Source: Variovorax sp. 770b2 (GTDB lineage: Bacteria; Pseudomonadota; Gammaproteobacteria; Burkholderiales; Burkholderiaceae_C). From it: 64,000 nt of DNA. Numbering within the stretch: the stretch's first letter is position 1; each line of letters begins with the position of its first letter. Positions 1-7,988 of this stretch are shown here, piece after piece. The notes beneath the pieces are model-generated. The model did not search any database. It was not told where the DNA came from and saw only the letters and a list, made by a program, of their open reading frames with translations. The stretch is taken from positions 1 through 64,000 of the forward strand of contig NZ_FOXJ01000003.1 of the NCBI RefSeq assembly GCF_900115685.1. The letters are read 5' to 3'. The translations under genes and the position numbers were made by a program.

Positions 1-875
1 GACGATGCACCTGCACCCGCACTTGCGCCCGATCCCGAGCCCCGGCTCTGCTGCTGCACGGGCCTCGCGCTCACGCTCTTGTAGTCCCAGCTCTGCTGCG
101 CGAGGCTGTTGGTCTGCAACTGGCGGCTGCCGCGCCATTGCTGGATGGTGTCTTCGCTCTCGCTCGCATCGGCGCGGTGAAAGCGGATGGTGGCTTGCGT
201 GTTGGCGCGGAAGGCGCCGTTGTGGTCGGCGATGACGAGGGTGTGGCTGCCGAGGTTGCCGTCCTTGCCAGTCGCGTGTTCGAACCAGTAGCACAGGCCC
301 TCTTCAGCCAGGAGGCGTGCGACGAAGTCGAAGTCGCTCTCGTGGTACTGCGTGGTGATGCCGCGCACCGGATAGATGTCGCGCTGCGCGATCTCCCAGC
401 GCCACTGCACAGCCAGCTTGCCCTGGCTTTGATACCGCGCGAACACGGCATCGACGATGTCGAACACGCTCTGGTGCTGGAAGAGGCAGCTGTCCTGGCG
501 ATGCCGCAGGAACGCGAGCCACGGTTCGATGACGATGCGGTAGCGCGCCATGCCGCCGTTGCTCGATACGCATTCGGCTTCGGTCACGTGGCCGTGGAAG
601 GGGCGGAGGTCAGTGCGGCTCTGTGCGGTCTGCAGATCCAGGCGCACGCCCTGGCCCATCAGCGTCTTGAGCTCGATGTGCGCGTCGTCGCTGAGCGCCG
701 TGAGCTCGAAGCGAAAGCCGCCGTCGTCCAGGGACTCGATGCCGTCCAGCCTTTCGGCCAGCAGCTTGTTGTCGCCCAGCGGCGTGTGCAGCACCAGCAG
801 CCGGTCGCGCTGCAAAGTGCCTGCTGCGCCCGAACGCAGCTGCGCGCCCAGCGACGCAGCGTTGAAGTCCGACAT
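1..875 (-). CDS. Type VI secretion tip protein VgrG, N-terminal part (cut by window edge)
   Basis: The minus strand reads without a stop from an ATG at 875 to the window edge, giving about 291 residues starting MSDFNAASLGAQ. It has VgrG/phage gpD features: an early strand-rich domain, LKTLMGQGVRLDL, RPFHGHVTEAEC, then YRIVIEPWLAFLRHRQDSC and QYHESDFDFVARLLAEEGL, which are hallmarks of the spike base of the T6SS puncturing device. The C-terminal needle and any effector extension lie outside the window. GGGGAGAG lies about 6 bases upstream of the ATG. The end of the visible part is a Gly/Ser/Ala linker (SRGSGSGASAGAGAS), suggesting a flexible insertion. VgrG is confident; whether it carries an effector cannot be seen. 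Confidence 0.88.
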   Translation of the reverse strand, partial: MSDFNAASLGAQLRSGAAGTLQRDRLLVLHTPLGDNKLLAERLDGIESLDDGGFRFELTALSDDAHIELKTLMGQGVRLDLQTAQSRTDLRPFHGHVTEAECVSSNGGMARYRIVIEPWLAFLRHRQDSCLFQHQSVFDIVDAVFARYQSQGKLAVQWRWEIAQRDIYPVRGITTQYHESDFDFVARLLAEEGLCYWFEHATGKDGNLGSHTLVIADHNGAFRANTQATIRFHRADASESEDTIQQWRGSRQLQTNSLAQQSWDYKSVSARPVQQQSRGSGSGASAGAGAS

Positions 876-1223
876 TTTTTTCTCTCCCCTGTGACTCTCG
901 ATCCACCGCCGCATGCCGCGGCGCCTCCCCCGTGATCCTTCAGCGCTGTTCGTCGCTCTTGTCTTTGCCGGCCTTGGATGAACGAAACCTCAGGCCGATT
1001 CGCTGTCTTTATTTATTGCACGAACGCGCGGCGCACAGCCGTAGGCTGCCGCAGTTTGCAAATGATATCCGGGGCATTCCCCTCTGCAAAGACGAAGCGC
1101 GTGCAGCGCGGGCAAGGCCGCGCTGCACTGATACTTTCAGATTACCGAACGCCGCATCGCCGCGAAATAACTGTGGGGCGAGCCCTACAGAGCGCCGCGT
1201 GCCGCGGCACGGCAGCCTCACCC
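876..1223. other. Intergenic region between vgrG and the FAH-family gene
   Basis: About 350 bases with no convincing gene. It must hold the vgrG promoter (reading left) and the end of the operon at 1224-6885. A perfect 12-bp palindrome, GTGCCGCGGCAC, is at 1199-1210, just downstream of the stop at 1224. It could help terminate transcription but no T-tract follows. Long open frames crossing the region have no recognisable protein features. Confidence 0.5.
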
Positions 1224-2006
1224 CTACCGGGCGACAAAGCGATTGCGCAACAGACCCAGCCCGGAGATTTCCACCTCCACGGTGTCCCCCGCCACGATGC
1301 GCGGCGACTTGCCGTCGGTCCCCATCCAGATCACATCGCCCGGGTGCAGCGTGAGGTAGCGCGTCATGCGGCTGATGAAGGTGCGGATGTCGTAGAGCAT
1401 CTCGCCGGTGCGGAAATGCGTGCGCACTTTGCCGTTGACGCGCACCGTGGTCTCGGCCGCATCGATGTCGAAGTCGGTCTCGATCCACGGCCCCATGGGC
1501 TTGAAGGTGTCGCAGTTCTTCGAGCGCCAGAAGGTGCGGTCCGAGGCCTGCCACAGCCGCTCGCTCACGTCGTTGCCGATGGTGTAGCCCAGCACGCACG
1601 AGAGCGCATCGGCCTCGCTCAGGCCCTTGGCCTCGCGCCCGATCACCACCACCAGTTCGCCCTCGTACTCGACCTGCTGCGCGTCGGGCGGAATCACCAC
1701 CGCCTCCTCATGCGCCACCAGCGCGTTGACGGCGCGATAGCCGATGTCGGCCTGCGGCGGAATGGCCACGGGGTTGCCGGTCTGCTCGGCGTATTCGCGG
1801 ATGTGCTTCACGTAGTTGAGGCCGGCCGCGTAGAAGGTGCGCGGCACGAGCGGCACCTGGATCTTCACGTCGGCCAGCCGGTGCGTGCGCCCGGTCGGCT
1901 CGTGCGTGCCGAAGGGCGTGCCGCGCACTTCGCGGATGCGGTCGTCGGCCTCCAGGATGCCGTAGGCGGCAGCGGCGCCGGGCGCCGAGAAATGAATCCA
2001 GCGCAT
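1224..2006 (-). CDS. Fumarylacetoacetate hydrolase (FAH) family protein
   Basis: 260 residues, typical for single-domain FAH enzymes, which hydrolyse C-C bonds of, hydrate or decarboxylate 2-oxo acids. The divalent-metal site is visible: VEYEGELVVVIG gives Glu115 and Glu117, and GYTIGNDVSER gives Asp146. The C-terminal GDVIWMGTDG and VEVEISGLG match the family core. It is the last gene of a six-gene minus-strand operon, starting 2 bases after the stop of the Bug receptor gene. The substrate cannot be read from sequence. The hydroxyacid oxidase and dioxygenase upstream suggest a 2-oxo acid intermediate. Family sure, reaction unknown. Confidence 0.85.
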   Translation of the reverse strand: MRWIHFSAPGAAAAYGILEADDRIREVRGTPFGTHEPTGRTHRLADVKIQVPLVPRTFYAAGLNYVKHIREYAEQTGNPVAIPPQADIGYRAVNALVAHEEAVVIPPDAQQVEYEGELVVVIGREAKGLSEADALSCVLGYTIGNDVSERLWQASDRTFWRSKNCDTFKPMGPWIETDFDIDAAETTVRVNGKVRTHFRTGEMLYDIRTFISRMTRYLTLHPGDVIWMGTDGKSPRIVAGDTVEVEISGLGLLRNRFVAR

Positions 2007-2008
2007 GC

Positions 2009-3037
2009 CTATTCCGCCTTGATGTTCGCGCTGCGGATCAGTTCGGCCCAGCGCGCGCGGTCCTTGGCGAGCCAGTCGCGGTATTCGGTGGGGCCCAGGT
2101 GCTTCACGTCGGCGCCGAGCGAGCGCAGCCTCTCCTGCAGCGCGGGCTTGGCCAGCGCCGCGGCAATGGCGCTGTCCAGCTTGTCGGCGATCGGCTTGGG
2201 CAGTCCGGCCGGCGCGATGAAGCCGATGGGCTGCGAGTACTCGTCAAAGCCCGGAAAGCCGAGCTCGCCCGTGGTGGGCACCTGCGGATAGTCGGCGTGG
2301 CGCTTGGCAGTGGTCACGGCCAGGATGCGCAGCTTGCCGCTGGTCACGTACTCCGACGCGCCGATCATCGGGAAGAACATGAAGTCGACGCGGCCCGACA
2401 TCACCTCGGTCAGTGCCGGCGCATTGCCCTTGAACGGAATGTGGTTCATGTGCGTGCCGGTCTTCTGCTCGAGCAACGCGGCCGCCAGGTGCGCCGAGCC
2501 GCCCACGCCGGCGGTGCCGTAGCTCACGGCGTCGGTCTTGCTCTTGGCCTTTTTCACCAGGTCGTCCAGCGTCTTGTAGGGCGAGTCGCCTGCCACCACG
2601 ATCAGTTGCGGCAGCACGGCCACCATGCTGATGGGCGTGAAGTCCTTGATCGGGTCGTACTTGATGCGCGCGGGCTGCAGCAGCGGATTCACGTTGTGCG
2701 AGATGGTGTTGACGATGAGCGTGTAGCCATCGGGCGCGGCGCGCTGCACGAACTCGGTGGCGATGTTGCCGTTGACGCCCGCCTTGTTGTCGACGATGAC
2801 CGACTGCCCCAGCGTCGCGCCGATGTCCTGGCCCAGCACGCGCGCGAGCACGTCGGTGGGCCCGCCGGCGCTGTAGCCGACCACCAGGCGGATGGGCTTG
2901 TCGGGGTACGTGCCGTCGGCGCGCGCCGGGAGCGACGCCACGCCCAGCAGCGCGGCGACGGTGAGGGTGGCGGCGCGCAATGCAACGCGCCTTCTCGGGG
3001 TAGCGCTCGGGTTATTTCTCGGGGTTTGTCTCGTCAT
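2009..3037 (-). CDS. Bug-family (TctC-like) periplasmic solute-binding receptor
   Basis: 342 residues. The N-terminus has an arginine-rich stretch (TPRRRVALRA) and a hydrophobic signal segment ending near LPARA, then YPDKPIRLVVGYSAGGPTDVLAR, the standard start of a Bug receptor. Later motifs include VDNKAGVNGNIATEFV, APDGYT, AHLAAALLEQKTGTHMNHIPFKG and LTEVMSGRVDFMF. Such receptors bind carboxylates for tripartite tricarboxylate transporters. No TctA/TctB membrane genes are in the window, so it may use a distant permease or act as a sensor. It lies between the hydroxyacid oxidase gene (21-base gap) and the FAH gene (2-base gap), suggesting it binds the operon's substrate. Confidence 0.92.
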   Translation of the reverse strand: MTRQTPRNNPSATPRRRVALRAATLTVAALLGVASLPARADGTYPDKPIRLVVGYSAGGPTDVLARVLGQDIGATLGQSVIVDNKAGVNGNIATEFVQRAAPDGYTLIVNTISHNVNPLLQPARIKYDPIKDFTPISMVAVLPQLIVVAGDSPYKTLDDLVKKAKSKTDAVSYGTAGVGGSAHLAAALLEQKTGTHMNHIPFKGNAPALTEVMSGRVDFMFFPMIGASEYVTSGKLRILAVTTAKRHADYPQVPTTGELGFPGFDEYSQPIGFIAPAGLPKPIADKLDSAIAAALAKPALQERLRSLGADVKHLGPTEYRDWLAKDRARWAELIRSANIKAE

Positions 3038-3058
3038 GGTTTTGTCTCTTTCAAGGGG

Positions 3059-4300
3059 TCAGGAAATCGCGGGTTCGATGTGGCGTGCAGGTACGCGCTC
3101 GCGGCACGCGGGCTGCTCGGGCGGCGCGGCCTCGCCGGCCGGCCGCAGCAGATCGGCCGTGAGGTGCTGCACGCCAGGCGCGCCGCACAGCCGCATGGTG
3201 CGCAGCAGTTCGTCGTGCAGGATGCCCAGCGCACGCTGCGCGCCCTCCTCGCCTGCGGCCACGGCGCCATAGAGCGTCGCGCGGCCCAGCAGCACGCCAT
3301 GCGCGCCGAGCGCCAGCGCCCGGGCGATGTCGCTGCCGCGCCGGATGCCGCCATCGACCAGCACGGGCACGCGCCCCGCAACGCCGCGCAGCACCTCGGG
3401 CAGTGCCTCCAGGCTGGCCACGGCGCCGTCGAGCTGGCGGCCGCCGTGGTTCGACACGACGATGGCGTCCACGCCCATCTTCGCCAGGCGCTGCGCGTCG
3501 TCGCCGCGGCTCACGCCCTTGACGATGAGCTTGCGCGGCCAGCGGTCGCGCACCTGGGCCAGGCGAGCCCAGTCGAACGAAGGGTCGTAGCTGCGGCCGA
3601 CCGACGAGGCGATGGCCGTCGCGCTGGTGGCGGCGGCTTCGAGCCCGCGCAGGTTCTCCATCACCGGCATGCCGCGCACGAGCATGTCGAGCGCCCAGCG
3701 CGGCCGCGAGGCGAAGTCGAGCATGTTGCGCGCCGAGAAGCGGAACGGGATCGAGAAGTGGTTGTGAAAGTCGCGCTCGCGCTTGCCGCCCACGGGCAGG
3801 TCCACGGTGATGACCAGCGCCTCGTAGTCGGCGTGGTGCGCGCGTTCGATCAGCTGCCAGAAGAAGTCCTGGTTGCGCAGCACGTAGGCCTGGAACCAGT
3901 GGCGCCCCGGCGCGCGCGTGGCGATGGTCTCGATGGCGGTGGTGGCGCTGCTCGACAACGTATATGGAATGCCCAGCTTCGCTGCCGCGGTCGCGAGCGC
4001 CAGGTCGGCATTGCGGCAGCCGAAACCGGCCGCGCCCGTCGGCGCGATGGCCGCGGGCATGCCGGCCGCTGCGCCGAGCAGGGCGCAGGCCGACGAGGCG
4101 GCGGCCACGTCGACCAGCACGCGTGGCGCGAAGCGCCATTGCGCATAGGCCTGCGCGTTGGCGGCGAGCGTGCGCTCGTCCTCGGCGCCGCCGTCGTAGA
4201 AGTCGAACACGGCGCGCGGCAGGCGGCGGCGCGCAAGCGCGCGCAGGTCGGCGATCGAGTAGCAATCCGCGACCCTGCGCGGCGCGCGCCACGCCGTCAT
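3059..4300 (-). CDS. FMN-dependent alpha-hydroxy-acid oxidase/dehydrogenase
   Basis: 413 residues of the LldD / glycolate oxidase / mandelate dehydrogenase family. These oxidise an (S)-2-hydroxy acid to the 2-oxo acid with FMN in a TIM barrel. Visible residues: APTGAAGF and SSSATTAIE early in the barrel, QAYVLRNQDF, Lys261 in LIVKGVSRGDD, and the active-site SNHGGRQLD with His285 and Arg288, then VDGGIRRGSDIARALALGAHGVLLGR for phosphate binding. Its ATG overlaps the stop of the dioxygenase gene (ATGA at 4297-4300), so the two are translationally coupled. Lactate, mandelate, glycolate or a sulfonated analogue are all possible substrates. Confidence 0.9.
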   Translation of the reverse strand: MTAWRAPRRVADCYSIADLRALARRRLPRAVFDFYDGGAEDERTLAANAQAYAQWRFAPRVLVDVAAASSACALLGAAAGMPAAIAPTGAAGFGCRNADLALATAAAKLGIPYTLSSSATTAIETIATRAPGRHWFQAYVLRNQDFFWQLIERAHHADYEALVITVDLPVGGKRERDFHNHFSIPFRFSARNMLDFASRPRWALDMLVRGMPVMENLRGLEAAATSATAIASSVGRSYDPSFDWARLAQVRDRWPRKLIVKGVSRGDDAQRLAKMGVDAIVVSNHGGRQLDGAVASLEALPEVLRGVAGRVPVLVDGGIRRGSDIARALALGAHGVLLGRATLYGAVAAGEEGAQRALGILHDELLRTMRLCGAPGVQHLTADLLRPAGEAAPPEQPACRERVPARHIEPAIS

Positions 4301-5211
4301 GCGCCCAGCGCCTCGGCCGCCTCGCGCGGCGTGCCGTCGTCGTGGAAGAAGCGCGTGGCCATCACCTGGCAGCGCTTGATGAGCCGAGGCTCATCGGGCC
4401 GGTAATCGGGAATGGCGTTGTGGATGGTGCCCATGTTGTCCCACATCAGCACGTCGCCGACCTGCCAGCGGTGCGCGTAGCGGTACGCCGGCTGGGTCTG
4501 GTGCGCGAACAGGAACTCGAGCGCTTCGTCGCTCTCGCGCTCGTCCATCTCGTTGATGCGCACTGCGTAGCCGGGGTTGGCATAGAGCACGCGCCGCCCC
4601 GTGATCGGGTGCCGCAGAAAGAGCGGGTGCGACACCGGCGGTCTCGCCGCGCGCTGCGCGGGCGTGAGCGGCGGGCGCGTGCTGCCGCGTTCGCGCCGCA
4701 TCATTTCCCAGAACTTGTCGAAGTCGTGCAGCACGGTCATGCCGTCGAGCCGCTGCTTCCATTCTTCCGGCAAGCCGTCGCAGGCCGCGTGCATGTTGCA
4801 GAACTCGGTGTTGCCCAGCGGCTGGCCGTCGCGGTGCGGAATCTTCATGCCGTAGAGCACGTTGGTGAACGCGATCATGTGGCTGTACGACATGTCGGTG
4901 TGCCAGTCCTGCCCCGCGTCGGACAGGCCGATGGGCTTGCCGTTCTCCACGATGTTCGACAGCACCATCACCTCGGGCAGGCCCGACTCCTGGTAGGCAC
5001 CGGCCACGTTGACCTCCAGACGCCCGAAGCGCGCCGAGAACGCGCGCAGCTGCGCGGCCGTGAGCTCCTGCTTCGGGTAGCTCAGCACGCCATGGCGGCC
5101 GAGCGCCTGCAGCAGCTGCTCGAACACGTCGTCCGGCAGCGGCTGCGAAAGGTCGAGGTTCTCGATGCGCGCGCCGAGCGTGGCGCCGCTGGGAATGATG
5201 CGAAGGGTCAT
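4297..5211 (-). CDS. TauD/TfdA-family Fe(II)/2-oxoglutarate dioxygenase
   Basis: 304 residues. I place the start at the ATG at 5211, which has AGGAAA upstream and begins MTLRIIPSGATLGARIENLDLSQ like TauD. The longer open frame to 5535 runs antisense into the Fe-ADH gene and is not protein-like. The iron site is QDWHTDMSY (His104, Asp106) with distal His264 in DNMGTIHNAIPDYRPDEPR; Arg276 or Arg280 should bind 2-oxoglutarate. The family hydroxylates a carbon next to a sulfonate, ether or sulfate group, which then breaks down to an aldehyde or oxo acid. Here it is coupled to a hydroxyacid oxidase, so the product may be a hydroxy acid. Taurine is only one candidate. Confidence 0.88.
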   Translation of the reverse strand: MTLRIIPSGATLGARIENLDLSQPLPDDVFEQLLQALGRHGVLSYPKQELTAAQLRAFSARFGRLEVNVAGAYQESGLPEVMVLSNIVENGKPIGLSDAGQDWHTDMSYSHMIAFTNVLYGMKIPHRDGQPLGNTEFCNMHAACDGLPEEWKQRLDGMTVLHDFDKFWEMMRRERGSTRPPLTPAQRAARPPVSHPLFLRHPITGRRVLYANPGYAVRINEMDERESDEALEFLFAHQTQPAYRYAHRWQVGDVLMWDNMGTIHNAIPDYRPDEPRLIKRCQVMATRFFHDDGTPREAAEALGA

Positions 5212-5260
5212 GCGTGTTTCCTGGGGCGGGAGGTTGCGGAGGTTGCGAAGGGACGTGCGC

Positions 5261-6442
5261 TCAATACGCCGCGTCGAGCAGGGCCCGCACCTCGGCCGCA
5301 TCGGCGACCTGGCGCGGGTTGTAGTAAAGGCCGCGCTCGCGCATCGTCTTGGCGGCGATGCGCTCCAGCGCGCCGTCCGGCACGCCGATGTCGCGCAGGC
5401 GGGTGGGCACGCCGATGCTGGCTTGCAGCGAGCGGATCGCGCCCACGAGCGATGCGGCATCGTGGCCAGCGCCGAGTGCGGCGGCGGCACGCGCGAGCGC
5501 CGGAGCGGCGGCGTTGGCGTTGAACGCCACCGCATGCGGCAGCATCACTGCATTGGCATCGCCATGGCCCACGCCGGTGACCGAGCCGATCGCATGGCAG
5601 ATGGCGTGGTGCAGGCAAGTGCGCGCATTCACCAGCACCAGCCCCGAGAGATGCGCCGCATACAGCAGCGCGGCGCGCGCGGCCACGTCCTGCGGATCGC
5701 GGTGCACGGCCGGCAGCGCCGTCGCGAAGCGCGCCATCGCCTCGAGCGCGATGGTCTCGGTCAACGGCGAGCGTTCGCGCGAATAGAGCCCCTCGATGCA
5801 GTGCGCGAGGCCGTTCATGCCGGTCGCGCACATCAGTGCGGCGGGCACGCCGAGGTTGGCGCGCGGGTCGATCAGCACCAGCCGCGCGGCCAGCTGGATG
5901 TCGGAGAAGAGGAGCTTGGCGCCGTCCTCATCGCGCACGCCGAGGCTCACCGTGACCTCGGCGCCCGAGGCCGTGCCCGGAATGGCGACGATGGGCAGCT
6001 TGGGCGCCACGAGCCGCGGCGCGACCAGCGTGGCGGGCGGCGTGAAGCGCACCGCATGGTCGGCCAGCCGCCCGCCCTCGGCCATCAGCAGCGCGACGGC
6101 CTTGGCGGTGTCCGAGGCGCTGCCGCCGCCGATGGCGACCAGGCCGTCGACGCCTTCGGCGCACGCCCGCGCCGCGAGCTGCTCGACGAGGCGCACGCTC
6201 GAATGCGCGGGCACAGGTTCGGCCAGCACGAACGACGTGCCTTCGATCGACTGCATCGCACCGACGAACAGATCCGATGTGCGGGTGCGCGCCCCCGACA
6301 GCAGCATCGGCCGCGCGATGCCGAGCGCGGCCAGTTCATCGCACAGGCTCGCGACCGCGCCTTCGCGAAGCACGAGCCGCGTCGCCGGGCTGCGGTGCTG
6401 GAACCCGGCGGGCAATGCGGGCAGATTCGTCATTGCGGTCAT
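5261..6442 (-). CDS. Iron-containing alcohol dehydrogenase / maleylacetate reductase-like
   Basis: 393 residues of the group III (Fe-containing) alcohol dehydrogenase superfamily. The nucleotide-binding GGGSASDTAK is at about residues 105-114, followed by AIPGTASGAEVT and the metal-site region CATGMNGLAHCIEGLYS and ARTCLHHAICHAIGSVTGVGHGDANAV. NAD(P)H-linked reduction of maleylacetate or oxidation of an alcohol/aldehyde are the usual roles; the sequence does not decide. The start overlaps the stop of the NTF2-like gene by ATGA. A 49-base gap separates it from the dioxygenase gene downstream. With a TfdA-type dioxygenase in the same operon a maleylacetate role is tempting but unproven. Confidence 0.85.
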   Translation of the reverse strand: MTAMTNLPALPAGFQHRSPATRLVLREGAVASLCDELAALGIARPMLLSGARTRTSDLFVGAMQSIEGTSFVLAEPVPAHSSVRLVEQLAARACAEGVDGLVAIGGGSASDTAKAVALLMAEGGRLADHAVRFTPPATLVAPRLVAPKLPIVAIPGTASGAEVTVSLGVRDEDGAKLLFSDIQLAARLVLIDPRANLGVPAALMCATGMNGLAHCIEGLYSRERSPLTETIALEAMARFATALPAVHRDPQDVAARAALLYAAHLSGLVLVNARTCLHHAICHAIGSVTGVGHGDANAVMLPHAVAFNANAAAPALARAAAALGAGHDAASLVGAIRSLQASIGVPTRLRDIGVPDGALERIAAKTMRERGLYYNPRQVADAAEVRALLDAAY

Positions 6443-6885
6443 TGCGCGAAGGCGAAGGCCGCCACCATGCGTTGCTCGGCGATGCGCCAGCCCTGCCCCG
6501 CCACGAGGCGGAAGGTGGTCGTCACGAGGTTGAAGCGAAACGGGCCGGCGATCGTCGGCACCGCGTCATCGCCCTGGCCGGCCGGGTAGCGGTAGGCGGT
6601 CATGCTGGCCTGCAGCACGGCGGTCGCTGCGTCCGGCGACAGCGCGCTCACGAAGGCGTTGCTCATCACATGGCGGGTGTCGAAGGCCGCGGACCGCGCA
6701 TCGAGCGCGTCGCGCACCGCTGCCTTGCCGTCGAGCCACTGGCCCTGGCGCAGCCAGCGGCAGTCGTCGGTGAAGAGTTCGAGCATCGGCGCGTAGCGGC
6801 GCTCGTCCAGGTGATGGAAGAAGCGGTGCAGTTGCTGCGCCAGCGCCGGCAGCACGCCGGCCGCGGAAGATTCGGTGATGTTCAT
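6439..6885 (-). CDS. SnoaL/NTF2-like protein (ring-hydroxylating dioxygenase beta-like fold)
   Basis: 148 residues from the ATG at 6885 (MNITESSAAGVLPALAQQLHRFFHH). An upstream in-frame start at 6981 would overlap the promoter region and is less likely. The pattern FFHHLDERRYAPMLELFTDDCRWLRQGQWLDGKAAVRDAL and RHVMSNAFV, ending in GWRIAEQRMV, is a cone-shaped NTF2-like barrel as in SnoaL and small dioxygenase beta subunits. No alpha subunit is nearby, so it may be a stand-alone isomerase/dehydratase or a binding protein. It is the first gene of the minus-strand operon. No strong ribosome-binding site is visible. Confidence 0.7.
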   Translation of the reverse strand: MNITESSAAGVLPALAQQLHRFFHHLDERRYAPMLELFTDDCRWLRQGQWLDGKAAVRDALDARSAAFDTRHVMSNAFVSALSPDAATAVLQASMTAYRYPAGQGDDAVPTIAGPFRFNLVTTTFRLVAGQGWRIAEQRMVAAFAFAQ

Positions 6886-6976
6886 CTTTTGTTTCAATTC
6901 GCCCTGCCCTTGGAAGGCTTGCCTCGGCGTTCCACCCAAGTCTAGGAGCGAGGTTGCCGCTTGGGTCACCCTGTTC

Positions 6977-7023
6977 GACAATCCATGGTTTCCTGTTTCG
7001 AAACCTTGAAAGACAATCCATGG
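6977..7023. promoter_or_regulatory. Candidate LysR control region: 12-bp direct repeat around a palindrome
   Basis: GACAATCCATGG occurs exactly twice, at 6977-6988 and 7012-7023, and the second copy contains the LysR start codon. Between them, GTTTCGAAAC (6995-7004) is a perfect palindrome. The region separates the divergent operon (start 6885) and the LysR gene (start 7020), the usual place for a LysR binding site. The binding role is inferred. Confidence 0.45.
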
Positions 7024-7943
7024 ACCGTTTGCGCTGCCTTCAGGTGTTCAGCGAAGTGGCGCGCTGCGGCAGCTTCCTGCGGGCCGCCACGCAGTTGTCG
7101 CTCTCCCGCGCGACCATCACCAAGCACGTGGCCTGGCTCGAGGCGTCGATGGGCGCGCAGTTGCTCAAGCGCACATCCAAGCAGGTCGCGCTGACCGAGG
7201 CTGGTGCGCGCGTGCTGGCATCGGGGCGCGAATTGCTCGAGCGCTACGACGCGATCGAGAGCGAGGTGCGCGACGCGGTGCACCTGCCGCGCGGTGCGAT
7301 CCGCGTGGGCACGCCACCCTCGTTCGGCGCCTATCACCTCATGCGGCTGATGGCCGAGTTCACGCGGCGCTATCCCGACATCGAGGTCACGGTGGTGCAC
7401 GACGACGGCCGCTCGGACCTCGTGGCCGAGGCGCTGGACCTGTCGATCCGCATCGCCGCGTCGCTGGAGGACGCGAGCTACGTGGCGCAGCCGCTGCTGG
7501 TGTCGCCGCAGGTGGTGGTGGCCGCGCCCTCGTACCTGCGCGCGCACGGCCGGCCCGCGAAGGCGACGGACCTCGTGCATCACAACTGCCTTGTGCACAC
7601 GGTCAAGTCGGGCGCGGGCGTATGGCGCTTCGAGGGCCCCGTGCGGCAGGAGGTTCGCGTGCGCGGCACCGTGCGCTCCAACCTGGGCGATGCGTTGAAG
7701 CAGGCGGCGCTGCAGGGCGCGGGCATTTCGGTGCACCCGCACTACATGGTGTCCGAGGAGCTGCGCGCGGGCACGCTCGAAGCGCTGCTGCCCGGCTGCG
7801 TGCCCGAGGCGATGGTGATCAACGTGGTGTTCTCCACGCGCCGCAACATGCCGGCACGGGTGCGGCATCTGCTGGAGTTCTTGAAGGAATGGTCGCGCAG
7901 CCCGCCCGAGTGGGCTGCGCCGCGCTTTCCGCCAACGGCGTGA
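7020..7943 (+). CDS. LysR-family transcriptional regulator
   Basis: 307 residues from the ATG at 7020 (MDRLRCLQVFSEVARCGSF). The winged helix-turn-helix lies at about residues 4-62 (FLRAATQLSLSRATITKHVAWLEASMGAQLLKRTSKQVALTEAG), followed by a periplasmic-binding-like effector domain (GAIRVGTPPSFGAYHLMRLMAEF). It belongs to the shorter CrgA/DsdC-like branch. It is divergent from the six-gene operon ending at 1224 and probably controls it, with the operon's substrate as coinducer. The repeat-palindrome array at its start may be its operator and suggests autoregulation. Confidence 0.9.
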   Translation: MDRLRCLQVFSEVARCGSFLRAATQLSLSRATITKHVAWLEASMGAQLLKRTSKQVALTEAGARVLASGRELLERYDAIESEVRDAVHLPRGAIRVGTPPSFGAYHLMRLMAEFTRRYPDIEVTVVHDDGRSDLVAEALDLSIRIAASLEDASYVAQPLLVSPQVVVAAPSYLRAHGRPAKATDLVHHNCLVHTVKSGAGVWRFEGPVRQEVRVRGTVRSNLGDALKQAALQGAGISVHPHYMVSEELRAGTLEALLPGCVPEAMVINVVFSTRRNMPARVRHLLEFLKEWSRSPPEWAAPRFPPTA

Positions 7944-7988
7944 AGTCACAGAATGGCGCACGGCAAGAAGTAGCCGCAAGGAGCCCCC

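Noticed and set aside
2099..4405. Very long open frame on the plus strand opposite the first operon
   Set aside because: It is an antisense shadow of high-GC genes, full of His, Arg and Ala with no family features, while the minus-strand frames have clear motifs.
4297..5535. Longer version of the dioxygenase with an extra 108 residues
   Set aside because: The extension overlaps the Fe-ADH gene on the same strand, is not protein-like, and the ATG at 5211 has a good ribosome-binding site.
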